Shown here: piece after piece, positions 8,284 to 17,400 of the stretch
Layout: the number at the start of each line of letters is the position of its first letter
How positions within the stretch are numbered: position 1 is the stretch's first letter
Source: Aliivibrio fischeri
GTDB lineage: Bacteria > Pseudomonadota > Gammaproteobacteria > Enterobacterales > Vibrionaceae
Direction: 5' to 3'
Assembly (NCBI RefSeq): GCF_009727955.1
Contig: NZ_WOBR01000010.1
Location: forward strand, 248,001-312,000
Length of the DNA: 64,000 nt
The notes under the pieces: generated by a model
Seen by the model: the letters and a program-made list of their open reading frames with translations, nothing else
The model's database searches: none
Told to the model about the DNA's origin: nothing
Translations under genes and position numbers: made by a program

Positions 8284-8445
8284 TTAATAGACTGAATCAA
8301 TACCTCTTTCGCAAAATAATTCATTGTCAACACCTACAAAAAATTCAATACCAAAAATAGAGTTAATAAAATAAATCTCTTCCAAGGTCAATTCATTTAC
8401 AGAATTTATAAAATACATATTTTCATTTGCATTAGATATAGTCAT
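8284..8445 (-). CDS. Possible 53-aa peptide gene upstream of the chemoreceptor
   Basis: This open frame starts at the ATG at 8443-8445 and ends at the TAA at 8284-8286. It has a well-placed AAGTAAGG ribosome site. The product is acidic with alternating hydrophobic residues (for example LTLEEIYFINSIFGIEFF), a single cysteine, and no basic cluster. No family is recognised. It reads in the same direction as the chemoreceptor and ends 80 bases before it, so it could be co-transcribed. A strong ribosome site and a plausible amino-acid composition support it; its short length and the AT-rich setting mean it could be chance. Confidence 0.4.
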   Translation of the reverse strand: MTISNANENMYFINSVNELTLEEIYFINSIFGIEFFVGVDNELFCERGIDSVY

Positions 8446-8707
8446 AAGCCTTACTTTCTTGTTTGTTATGTTTATTAGTTAATTCATATTTTTTACGCAT
8501 TGAATTATATAAAAAACAACCAACACAAACTAATAATGAAGGATAATTTATATATAAAACCTTTAACAACAAATAGATAGAAGAATTATCAACATACATT
8601 CACAATATTAATTTATAATGACAATATTATTAATTGTGATCGAGAGCTGATTTTTTATAAATTCTAAGTGTTATCTTTGCGATAAATCAAAAATAATTTG
8701 TAACGTT
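8446..8707. promoter_or_regulatory. AT-rich divergent regulatory region with a 9-bp direct repeat
   Basis: With the peptide frame counted, this 262-base stretch has no gene. ACAATATTA occurs at 8602-8610 and again at 8621-8629, 19 bases apart, with CACAAT and ATTGTG at the outer edges (8601-8606 and 8633-8638). It lies 70-107 bases before the membrane-anchored regulator gene. Direct repeats about two helical turns apart suit a ToxR/OmpR-type winged-helix binding site, but this is inference. Confidence 0.35.
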
Positions 8708-9190
8708 ATGAATTTAAAGTTTAAAAATTCCTTATTAATGCTAGAAGATAGGCCAAAAATTCTCATAAATAATAAAAGTTATGTGATAACCATTCCCGAA
8801 AGTAAGATTTTAAAATTACTTATAGAAAATAAAAACACACCAATAACTAAGAATGACCTCATTGTAACCGCATGGGGACATCCTGATTTTATAGGACCAA
8901 ACTCATTAGCCGTTGCTATATCTAACATAAGAAAAATAATCGAACATGATGGGTTAATATTAAAAAACATTCCTAAGATTGGATATAAATTAATAATAGA
9001 TGAACCATTAAAAAATCAAAACAGATCGATCAACCTTAATAATAGAGAACAACCACTTGATAATGTTACACTCGCTAAAAATAGTACAATCATAACAAAA
9101 CTGACATCATCACCGATTCAAATACTTATATTCTCAACTTTGACTTACTTTGTCTTATATTTGATTCACTCATGGGTTCTAATTAATTAA
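8708..9190 (+). CDS. Short ToxR/CadC-type membrane-anchored transcriptional regulator
   Basis: The first 100 residues are an OmpR/ToxR-type winged-helix DNA-binding domain: ITKNDLIVTAWGHPDFIGPN, then VAISNIRKII, then the wing with IPKIGYKL. A polar linker of about 35 residues leads to one hydrophobic segment (about 136-156), and the protein stops four residues later. It thus resembles ToxR, TcpP or VtrA but has essentially no periplasmic domain. The next gene starts two bases after its stop and encodes a membrane-tethered small protein. The arrangement matches toxRS, tcpPH and vtrAC, in which the partner completes or stabilises the sensor. The signal is unknown. The DNA is notably AT-rich, as in the neighbouring gene. 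Confidence 0.75.
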   Translation: MNLKFKNSLLMLEDRPKILINNKSYVITIPESKILKLLIENKNTPITKNDLIVTAWGHPDFIGPNSLAVAISNIRKIIEHDGLILKNIPKIGYKLIIDEPLKNQNRSINLNNREQPLDNVTLAKNSTIITKLTSSPIQILIFSTLTYFVLYLIHSWVLIN

Positions 9191-9192
9191 AA

Positions 9193-9651
9193 ATGAACAA
9201 ACTAAGCTTAATTAAAATAAATATTTTTATTACCAGTATAATGCTACTTCTGATTTCTATTTCTTTTGTTAACGGCACAGGTTGCAATTACAAAATGAAT
9301 CTTATTGATAGTAAAAATCCAAACTTTCAGATAAAAATGACCTGTTTTAAAGGGAACTACGTAGCATTACAAACCTTAAAATATGGCGATAGCACTTCCA
9401 AATGGAAGATCACCGCAAGGCAGTTTAACTTATTTAATCAAGTTATTTTGTACATTAACAAAAGAAGTCCGTTGGTGAAGCCTACCTATAACAACAAATT
9501 AGACGACTATAACCAACTTGTTTTTGATCAGCGCCTACTGTTTTATGCCTACAAAATAGACAAAAAGAAAAATACTATTACCGTATACGAAGACTTTCCC
9601 GAGAGGCGGGCTATTACAACAGAATTCACAGGAAAAATGAGTCAATGGTAA
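9193..9651 (+). CDS. Membrane-tethered periplasmic partner of the ToxR-like regulator
   Basis: This 152-residue product has a single N-terminal hydrophobic segment (about 8-27) that could be an anchor or an uncleaved signal. About 120 residues of probable periplasmic, beta-rich domain follow, with two cysteines (about C31 and C51) that could form a disulfide. It starts two bases after the regulator stop, so the pair is co-transcribed. By position, size and topology it corresponds to ToxS, TcpH or VtrC, but I see no convincing sequence match to any one of them. Since the regulator has almost no periplasmic part, this protein may be the entire sensory domain of the pair. That is inference. Confidence 0.6.
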   Translation: MNKLSLIKINIFITSIMLLLISISFVNGTGCNYKMNLIDSKNPNFQIKMTCFKGNYVALQTLKYGDSTSKWKITARQFNLFNQVILYINKRSPLVKPTYNNKLDDYNQLVFDQRLLFYAYKIDKKKNTITVYEDFPERRAITTEFTGKMSQW

Positions 9652-9700
9652 TAAAATAGCTGCCATTACATTACGTACGAAAGAGCTTATATGGTAACAT

Positions 9701-9717
9701 GATGTGAATTTTACATC
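9701..9717. promoter_or_regulatory. Probable NorR site upstream of norR
   Basis: GATGTGAATTTTACATC has the GT-N7-AC core known for NorR enhancer sites, inside a GATGT-N7-ACATC palindrome. Two similar sites lie before hcp. It sits 22 bases before the norR ATG, suggesting autoregulation. The palindrome also resembles NsrR-type sites, so NsrR control is an alternative. Confidence 0.55.
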
Positions 9718-9738
9718 ACATTAGGTTATATCAGTCAT

Positions 9739-11274
9739 ATGAAACCTTCTATGGAAAAAGTATTACTTCAAATAGCTTTGGATCTTAGTTCTAACTTGTC
9801 CAGCGATTTACATTATCAACGTCTGATTAACTCTATTCATCATGTATTCCCTTGTGATGCGAGTGCACTGTTTATTCTGGATCATGATGGTTGCCTTAAG
9901 CCTGTTGCTGTTAAAGGACTTTCTCAAGCAGTATTAGGACGCTGTTTTCCACCGCAAGTCCATCCTAGGTTAGAGGCTATTTTACAAAGCAAACATCCTG
10001 TTAGATTTGAATCAAATTCAGACCTACCTGATCCGTTCGATGGATTATTACTCGTAGATGAAAGTATCAATATAGAAGTTCACGACTGTTTAGGCTGCAG
10101 TTTATATGTAGAAGATACGCTCGTTGGTGTACTCACATTAGATGCATTAGAAGTGGGCGCTTTTAAAAAGATAGATGACATTACAATTGAAACATTTGCA
10201 GCTCTCGCCGCTGCGACTTTACATAACAAAGCTCTAATTAAAACTCTTCAAGACAGCAATCAGCAACAAAAGTCCATCAACCAGACCTTAATTCAGCAGG
10301 CTAGAATTCAAAAAGGCGAATTAATTGGTATTAGCCCTCAAATTACTCGCCTTAAATCAAACATAAGTACTGTTGCCCATTCAGATTATGCGGTTTTGAT
10401 CAGTGGAGAAACAGGCTCAGGTAAAGAGTTAGTCGCTCATTCTGTGCATGCACAATCACAACGTAATGAGCTCCCAATGATTTATGTTAACTGTGCTGCA
10501 CTTCCTGAATCGTTAGCAGAAAGTGAGCTATTTGGGCATGTCAAAGGCGCATTTACTGGTGCGAATAACCATCGAGCAGGTAAGTTTGAATTAGCCGATA
10601 AAGGAACGCTCTTTCTTGATGAGATAGGAGAGCTTCCTCTGCTAATTCAAGCAAAGTTATTACGCGTTATTCAACAAGGTGAAGTTCAACGTGTAGGCTC
10701 AGATAAAAACGTGATGGTGAATGTTCGTATCATTGCTGCAACCAATCGTAACCTAGAAAAAGAAGTGGAAGAAGGTCGTTTTCGTGCCGATCTTTTTCAT
10801 CGCCTCAACGTATTTCCAATTCATGTTCCACCACTTCGTGAACGTGAAGGCGATATTTCTGTTTTATCCGGCTATCTACTCGATAAAGTTAGAACACAGT
10901 TCAACGTACCAAATTTACATATCCACCCAAAAACACTCACTCATTTAGAATCTAGCCCTTGGCTTGGTAATGTTCGTGAACTTGAACATACACTAATGCG
11001 CGCAGGCTTAAGAGCCATTCAAGAAAATGCAAACAGCATTAGTTTAGCTCATTTTCTTGGGGACATAGAACACACTAGCGATGTTAAAAATACATCACAT
11101 TTATTACCAAATAAAAGCCAACCGATGAGAGAGTTAGTAGAAAGCTATCAAAAACAATTAATTGAACATGCATTATCCGAATCTAATGGAATTTGGGCAA
11201 AAGCAGCTGAATTTTTACAAATGGATCGTGGTAACCTCTATCGAATGGGAAAAAAATTAGGTATTTCAAATTGA
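9739..11274 (+). CDS. norR: NorR-type nitric-oxide-responsive sigma-54 activator
   Basis: This enhancer-binding protein has three parts. An N-terminal GAF domain (about 20-165) carries, in NorR, a mononuclear iron that binds NO. A central AAA+ domain (about 190-420) has Walker A GETGSGKE, the sigma-54 loop GAFTGA and Walker [13 protein letters not shown]-terminal Fis-type helix-turn-helix ends the protein ([22 protein letters not shown]). Length (511) and layout match E. coli NorR (504). In E. coli the target is norVW; here no norVW lies nearby and the adjacent downstream genes are hcp and hcr. With the sigma-54 promoter before hcp, the likely job is NO-triggered activation of hcp-hcr. Confidence 0.9.
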   Translation: MKPSMEKVLLQIALDLSSNLSSDLHYQRLINSIHHVFPCDASALFILDHDGCLKPVAVKGLSQAVLGRCFPPQVHPRLEAILQSKHPVRFESNSDLPDPFDGLLLVDESINIEVHDCLGCSLYVEDTLVGVLTLDALEVGAFKKIDDITIETFAALAAATLHNKALIKTLQDSNQQQKSINQTLIQQARIQKGELIGISPQITRLKSNISTVAHSDYAVLISGETGSGKELVAHSVHAQSQRNELPMIYVNCAALPESLAESELFGHVKGAFTGANNHRAGKFELADKGTLFLDEIGELPLLIQAKLLRVIQQGEVQRVGSDKNVMVNVRIIAATNRNLEKEVEEGRFRADLFHRLNVFPIHVPPLREREGDISVLSGYLLDKVRTQFNVPNLHIHPKTLTHLESSPWLGNVRELEHTLMRAGLRAIQENANSISLAHFLGDIEHTSDVKNTSHLLPNKSQPMRELVESYQKQLIEHALSESNGIWAKAAEFLQMDRGNLYRMGKKLGISN

Positions 11275-11290
11275 TACAAACACACAAATC

Positions 11291-11331
11291 GATGTCATTA
11301 ACACATCAATTATCGTAGTCATTAATACATC
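11291..11331. promoter_or_regulatory. Two tandem probable NorR enhancer sites upstream of hcp
   Basis: GATGTCATTAACACATC (11291-11307) and GTAGTCATTAATACATC (11315-11331) share the GT-N7-AC core and the ACATC end. Their starts are 24 bases apart, so they face the same side of the helix to within about a quarter turn. They lie 50-90 bases before the sigma-54 promoter, a normal enhancer distance. Confidence 0.7.
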
Positions 11332-11380
11332 AACAAGCAAAAAAGAAACAGCAAAACCATATAAATCAACAACTTAAAAG

Positions 11381-11396
11381 TGGCACATACTGTGCA
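11381..11396 (+). promoter_or_regulatory. Sigma-54 promoter of hcp
   Basis: TGGCACATACTGTGCA has GG at 11382-11383 and GC at 11394-11395 with ten bases between, matching the -24/-12 consensus (TGGCAC-N5-TTGC). Transcription should start near 11407, about 110 bases before the hcp ATG. Confidence 0.8.
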
Positions 11397-11453
11397 ATAG
11401 ATGGTTCATCAATGTCGATTCAAATCTCGACTGGTTCAACAATCTATTGCACA
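11391..11453. repeat. 12-bp inverted repeat overlapping the hcp promoter and leader
   Basis: TGTGCAATAGAT (11391-11402) is exactly complementary to ATCTATTGCACA (11442-11453). Inside it GTCGA (11414-11418) pairs with TCGAC (11427-11431). The left arm covers the -12 box and, from the predicted start near 11407, would not be transcribed, so it is more likely a DNA-level site than an mRNA hairpin. Confidence 0.7.
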
Positions 11454-11515
11454 AAATAGAACGCATTGAACTGGCATGATTTGAATAATATGTATTCAAT
11501 AACGGAGTTCCAACT

Positions 11516-13177
11516 ATGTTCTGTATCCAATGTGAGCAAACGATTCAAACACCAACAACAAAAGGCTGTTCTTTTGCACAAGGTATGTGTGGTAAAACAG
11601 CGGAAGTTTCTGACTTACAAGACATTTTAGTTTACGCATTACAAGGTGTTTCTTTTTGGGCAGAGCAAGGTCGCAAAGTTAATGTTATCTTTGATGAAAT
11701 TGACCAATGGGCACCAAAAGCTTTCTTTGCCACGCTAACAAACGTTAACTTTGATCCTGAGCGAGTTATCGAATTCGCCCTTCAAGCACAAGCATACAAA
11801 CAACAATTAGAAGAAACGGTACGTGCGGCAGCAACAGTTACTAACACTGAATTAAATGAATTATCTCCAGCTGCAAAATTCGAACTACCAACAGAAGCTG
11901 ATCAAATCATTGCCCTAGCTCCACAAGCAGCCGTAAACCGTGGCCATGAAACACAACATGAAGATGTTATTGGCTTACGCTTACTTTGTCTTTACGGCTT
12001 AAAAGGCGCTGCCGCTTACATGGAGCACGCTCGTGTGCTTGGACAAACTGACAAAGACGTTTTTGCTGAATATCATCAAATCATGGCATGGTTAGGAACT
12101 GACCCAACAGATCTAGGTGAATTACTAGATTGCTCAATGAAAATTGGTTTAATGAATTACCGTATCATGGAAATGCTAGATACGGGTGAAACAGATACAT
12201 TTGGTCACCCAGAACCATCACAAGTCAACGTTAAAACTATCGAAGGTAAATGTATCCTTGTTTCTGGTCACGATTTACATGACTTAGAAAAAATCCTTCA
12301 ACAAACAGAAGGAAAAGGCATCAACGTTTATACTAACGGTGAAATGCTTCCTGCTCACTCTTACCCTGAGCTTAAAAAATACCCTCACCTTGTAGGTAAC
12401 TACGGCAGTGCATGGCAGAACCAGCAAAAAGAATTTGCTAACTTCCCGGGTGCTATCGTAATGACATCAAACTGCTTATTAAACCCTAATGTGGGTCAAT
12501 ATGCAGACCGTCTATTTACTCGTAGCATCGTAGGCTGGCCTGGTGTTGCTCATATTGAAGGCGATGATTTCACAACGGTTATTGATTGTGCATTAGCGCA
12601 AGACGGTTTCAAGCACAACGAAATTGAACAGATGATCACCGTTGGATTTGGTCGTAACGCACTAATGGCTGCCGCTCCAGCTGTTGTAGAGCAAGTAAAA
12701 GAAGGCAACATTAGTCACTTCTTCCTTGTTGGTGGTTGCGATGGTGATAAATCAGAACGTAGCTACTACACAGACTTTACCGCTCAAGCACCTGAAGACT
12801 CAGTCATTCTGACATTAGCTTGTGGTAAATACCGCTTCAACAAAAACCAATTTGGCGATATTAATGGTATCCCGCGTTTATTGGATGTTGGTCAATGTAA
12901 TGATGCATACTCAGCGATTCAACTCGCACTTGCACTCGCTAAAGAGTTTGATTGTGACATTAATGATCTTCCATTAACGCTGGTACTTTCTTGGTTTGAG
13001 CAAAAAGCAATTGTTATCCTGCTTACTCTATTTGCTCTTGGTGTTAAAGGCATTTACACAGGACCAACAGCACCGGCGTTCTTAACGGACAACCTACTGT
13101 CTATCATTCAAGAAAAGTTTGATATGCGCAGTATCGGTAATGTAGAAGACGATCTAAAAGCCATTTTAGCCGCATAA
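11516..13177 (+). CDS. hcp: Hybrid cluster protein, class II (Hcp)
   Basis: Hcp is an iron-sulfur-oxygen hybrid-cluster enzyme, now regarded chiefly as a high-affinity NO reductase making N2O and also linked to protein S-nitrosylation; hydroxylamine reductase is its older name. The N-terminal cubane ligands C3, C6, C18 and C25 (C-X2-C-X11-C-X6-C) place it in the enterobacterial class II. The start [10 protein letters not shown] matches E. coli Hcp closely. Hybrid-cluster residues are evident in [32 protein letters not shown] and [15 protein letters not shown]. Length 553 is normal. It is cytoplasmic, works with the reductase Hcr encoded next, and is expected to be induced by NorR/sigma-54 under nitrosative stress. 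Confidence 0.97.
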   Translation: MFCIQCEQTIQTPTTKGCSFAQGMCGKTAEVSDLQDILVYALQGVSFWAEQGRKVNVIFDEIDQWAPKAFFATLTNVNFDPERVIEFALQAQAYKQQLEETVRAAATVTNTELNELSPAAKFELPTEADQIIALAPQAAVNRGHETQHEDVIGLRLLCLYGLKGAAAYMEHARVLGQTDKDVFAEYHQIMAWLGTDPTDLGELLDCSMKIGLMNYRIMEMLDTGETDTFGHPEPSQVNVKTIEGKCILVSGHDLHDLEKILQQTEGKGINVYTNGEMLPAHSYPELKKYPHLVGNYGSAWQNQQKEFANFPGAIVMTSNCLLNPNVGQYADRLFTRSIVGWPGVAHIEGDDFTTVIDCALAQDGFKHNEIEQMITVGFGRNALMAAAPAVVEQVKEGNISHFFLVGGCDGDKSERSYYTDFTAQAPEDSVILTLACGKYRFNKNQFGDINGIPRLLDVGQCNDAYSAIQLALALAKEFDCDINDLPLTLVLSWFEQKAIVILLTLFALGVKGIYTGPTAPAFLTDNLLSIIQEKFDMRSIGNVEDDLKAILAA

Positions 13178-13203
13178 TCAAATCGAATAAACTCATCAAG
13201 TTA

Positions 13204-13228
13204 TGCCTCAGTTATCTGGGGCATTTTT
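13204..13228 (+). terminator. Terminator-like hairpin between hcp and hcr
   Basis: TGCCTCAG (13204-13211) pairs with CTGGGGCA (13216-13223) around TTAT, with one G-U pair, followed by TTTTT. No separate promoter for hcr is obvious, so it probably acts as a partial terminator that lowers hcr relative to hcp. Confidence 0.7.
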
Positions 13229-13271
13229 CGCTAGCGTGTATTCAACACATTCTGACCAATAGAGAATAAAC

Positions 13272-14303
13272 ATGACACAATTTATTTGGCCAAGCACTCC
13301 AGTTCAACTTCGTTGTGATAAAAAATGGCAAGAAACAGATGATACGATTAGCCTACAATTAATCAGCGAACACAAAGAAACATTTGATTTTAAACCAGGT
13401 CAGTTTGTTAGCATCGGTATTGAAATTGAAGGTAAAATGGAATACCGCGCCTACTCTATCAGCTCAATTCCAAACCAAGATTTTCTACAACTAACGATTA
13501 AACGCGTTGAAGGTGGTAAGGTATCAAACTATCTAATTGACCAGTTGAATGAAGGTGATGAGGTTGCTGTTTTAGCACCAACAGGTCCATTCAACTCTAT
13601 TGATTGTAAACCAAGAAAAAAAGTGGCGTTACTAAGCGCTGGCTGTGGCATCACTCCTATCATGTCGATGACGAAATCGTGGATAGCTCAAAATAAAGAT
13701 ATAGATATTACTTTTGTTCATATGGCAAAATCTCCAGAACACACTATTTATTTTGATGAACTTCAGTATTTAAATAATCAGCATACCAATTTCAACCTTA
13801 AATTATTACTGAAAAATCCCCAATTTACCGATTACCCCCAAGGTCGATTAGATCAAGAATGGTTAACAAAATTGTGCCCTGATTTAGTCGAAAGAACCGT
13901 ATTTTTATGTGGCCCAACAAGCTTCATGGAAGACATGAAAAAATATGTTGAAGCAATAGGCTTAGACATGGCTCACTTCTTCCAAGAAAGCTTTACACCA
14001 ATCGAAGCTGAAGTCAGTGAAACAGATGATGCCTCTGGTGTTGTTCAATTTGAAGTTCCTGCTTTTGGCGTTTCAAAAGAAATAGATAAAGGCGCAACTC
14101 TTGCTGATGTATTAGAAGAAAGCGGCGTACCGATTATTATCGCTTGCCGTAGCGGTATGTGTGGATCTTGCAAATGTAAAGTAACCAAAGGTGAAGTTTC
14201 TCGCACCAGTACAGAGACATTAAGCGAAGAAGACATTGCACAAGGTTACACACTGGCGTGTTCAAGCCAAGTTCAAAGTGATGTTGAAGTGAGTTTGACT
14301 TAA
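13272..14303 (+). CDS. hcr: NADH:Hcp oxidoreductase (Hcr)
   Basis: Hcr passes electrons from NADH to Hcp. The N-terminal FAD domain shows RAYSISSIP (flavin binding) near residues 58-66. An NAD-binding domain with SAGCGITPIMSM and FLCGPTSFMEDM follows. A C-terminal plant-type [2Fe-2S] ferredoxin domain (about 255-343) has CRSGMCGSCKC and a fourth cysteine in LACSSQ. Length 343 is close to E. coli Hcr (322). It is soluble and co-oriented 94 bases after hcp. Confidence 0.93.
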   Translation: MTQFIWPSTPVQLRCDKKWQETDDTISLQLISEHKETFDFKPGQFVSIGIEIEGKMEYRAYSISSIPNQDFLQLTIKRVEGGKVSNYLIDQLNEGDEVAVLAPTGPFNSIDCKPRKKVALLSAGCGITPIMSMTKSWIAQNKDIDITFVHMAKSPEHTIYFDELQYLNNQHTNFNLKLLLKNPQFTDYPQGRLDQEWLTKLCPDLVERTVFLCGPTSFMEDMKKYVEAIGLDMAHFFQESFTPIEAEVSETDDASGVVQFEVPAFGVSKEIDKGATLADVLEESGVPIIIACRSGMCGSCKCKVTKGEVSRTSTETLSEEDIAQGYTLACSSQVQSDVEVSLT

Positions 14304-14328
14304 TTACATTCGCTCAACGCTAAAAAGT

Positions 14329-14378
14329 CGATGGTTACTTTCATACCTATTGCAGTAAGAAAATAACCATCGTTTTTT
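14329..14378. terminator. Terminator between hcr and bcsC
   Basis: CGATGGTTA (14329-14337) pairs with TAACCATCG (14364-14372) over a 26-base loop that holds a short extra pairing, and a run of six T follows for the plus strand. It separates convergent hcr and bcsC. Confidence 0.75.
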
Positions 14379-14408
14379 CATATCTTCGCTGTACGACCGT
14401 TTAGTACA

Positions 14409-17400
14409 TTAATCAAAATCACCATATAAAGCTAATGGGTCGACAGGCATAGATATCGGTTGCCAGCGATCGGTAAACGTATATTTAGCATAGAAAAGTA
14501 AATGATTCGGTTCATAGAAATCCGAACGTTGAATATCAATGGCGGCACCTAAATACCAGCGCTTACTTATTCTTTGTTCTACTGCTGCTTCTAAAGAAAA
14601 ACCAAATCCACCACCACTGCTTGAATCAAGTGTTGCTCCTTCAACATATGGATCATCTTCTTTTGTCCAAGAGTTTGAGATTGAGCCACTGACTAAATAT
14701 GACAGACCATTATTAATACGCTCATAATAATTTACAGGAATAGATACAGAGAAATAATCCTGAGGGCTATAATAACCGCCATATCCGTAGGCATATTCAC
14801 TTAAATTCTTATCATAATTTAGATACATCAAATTTAAGCCTAAACTTAAACGTCTGTCATTTTCATTGATTATTTTCCAATATGTACCGCCCAACAAGCC
14901 TAAGCGAGTATTATCCTCTACTGATTTACCCGTCATTTTATGAAATTGCGCACTAGCCCAATAACCAACATCACCACCTAAATCGTAACTACCACCAAGC
15001 TTAATACCGGTTTTCATCACTCCGCCCCATTCATCACCTTGATGATTTGAAACGGTATCGGGCACCGTCATACCCGCATATGAGAGTGTACTGCTTGTTT
15101 CTGCACGGCGAGATAATGTCGCTTTCCATCCAATGTCGCCTAAATCGCCAGAAAGGTTCAAACCACCAACGATATTTTGTTGGTCAAACCCCATGGGTGT
15201 CGTTCCTATATCAGCACTCCATGAATCTGCTAACCACCCAATACCAAAAGCGGTACCCGTGTTTTTCTCATTCATCGACGCGGTTGTTTTATAATAATCA
15301 ATATCACCAGAATTCAGATGTACTACATCGGCTCTAAGTTGCAAATGCCCATCGTATTCAGGCATTGGAATGATTGCTTCCACAGGTATTTGAACTGACT
15401 TGTTTGCACCTTCACGAGCACTGTAATCAACACCAAAAGAAACATACCCTTGATCTCGTGCATAGATATCATCAAGATCTGATTTTACGTTTCGAGTTAA
15501 CCAATTATCATCAGCATCATGGTATAAATGTCGAAGCGGCATATTTTTAGGATTGTCATTATCTTCATTCTTAATCTGAGCTTTATCTTGAACAACCGCC
15601 GGGCCACCTTGCGGATCTAAAGCATCTTCAATGAGAGCCAATTTAGCCATATCTTTAGCTAAACCCCAGTCTTGTTGGGTCATGGCTACAGACATTCCAT
15701 CCCGATAATCAATAGCATCACTATCTTGCTTATTACTTAACCCTTTAACTAAAAGCGATGCTTCTTGTTGATGCTCATACCTTGATAATATTCCTGCAAG
15801 TTCCACGCTATTACGACTCGATAGCGCTTTTTCCTCACTGTATAAATGCAATGCTAAGGGAAGAACTGTCTCTTCTTTTCCTAACGCCTCTCGGCTTTTA
15901 ATTAGACCTAATAATGCATCATGCTGATACTGAGAGTGTAATTGGCTTGCTAAAGAGTAATAATACTCGGCCTCTTCATATTGTTCATTTTTATAAGCAT
16001 ACTCAGCAAACAATAAGTCTCGACGGATTGCTTGATCAATGGTTAGATTGTCATGAAAACTTTCTGTCTTGATTGATTGCTGCCAAGCTTCAAATTCAGA
16101 GTTTTGCTCAAACTTAAACAATAACTCCCCGTAATGAAGTTGAGTTTCCATCTCCCATGCATCAGCAGGATGTATCTTACCTAAACTTTCTACTGCTTTA
16201 TCAGAAAAACCAAGTTGATACTGAATATCAATCAAAGACATGGTTGCATCTGGATTTGATGCATATTTAACTTTTAAACGTTCAATTTCTCGTTCAGCGG
16301 CATCAGGATCATCCTTCGCCAATACGTACAGAGATCCGAATGTTTGACTCATCTCCAATCGGTTTAAATTAGATATCATCGCATCACTGCGTTTTTCTTT
16401 TGATATTGCAGTAAGTTGATTTATTGCTTCAGGAGTATTGCCATGTCTTGCAAGATATAGCGCATAAGCAAATTTCATTTCAGGAGTCGGCGTTTCCATC
16501 GACCAGATTCGCATTTGCCTATCAGCACGCTGCTCTTGACCAATCAAATGAAGTGAATCTGCAACATCACTACGTAACCACGGTGATGAAGGAGGATCTG
16601 AAAGCAATTTATCTACGATAGTATTAGCAGCAACCATATCACCACGCTTCATAGCTTGATTTAGTTCAGCCATCAGCATCGATATTTCAACTTCATGAAA
16701 GCGTTCTGCTAATACTTTTTGAGCATTTTTAGATAATTTATGTCCACTACGTAACGCTTGCTCTTCGCCATAAAGTGCGATATTGACATTAAACCAGCCT
16801 CGCAATGCGGTTTCATCAAGGCTATTTTTACTCAGAGCTATTTTATAATAACGAAGGGCTTCTTCATTATTGTGTTGAACCAAAGCTAACTCAGCTAAAT
16901 AGTTATAAGCATAGGGGTCATCTGGCTCAAACTTAACCGCTTGATGATATTTTCGACTTGCACCATCAAAATCCCCTCTTTTCATTTTTTTCTCACCTAT
17001 TTCAAGGTAAGCCCAATAACTAGAAGAATTGATCAATCCATTCCATTTATCTGTATTTCGAAGATCTTTATCGTATTTTTTTGCTTTTTGAAAATAAGAT
17101 AACGCAGCTTCTTGCTGACCTAAACGTAAATAAGTCATACCTAATGCACCTAAAATTTCAGGATCATTCGGGCGTGCTTTTAACGCCGTAAACAGCTTTT
17201 GCTGTGCATTTAGGTAATGACCTCTTTCAAGCTCTTTTAAGCCATCTAATTTGGCCATATAACGTGGATCTTTTCTTAGTTCTTTTTCTTTATCTAATCG
17301 TTTCTTTGCGTCTATCCATGCTTTTTTATACTTAGTGTTTGATGGGAAATAGCTAGCAAGAATGGCATACTGCAAAACAACATCGTCGGTGATGTATGTA

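Noticed and set aside
8284-8445. The 53-aa peptide as a double-glycine-leader bacteriocin
   Set aside because: NELTLEEIYFINSIFG resembles the hydrophobic pattern of such leaders, but the GG cleavage site is absent and no peptidase-ABC exporter gene is nearby.
14329-14378. Hairpin after hcr as a riboswitch or other structured RNA
   Set aside because: It is a simple stem ending in six T between convergent genes; a terminator explains it fully.
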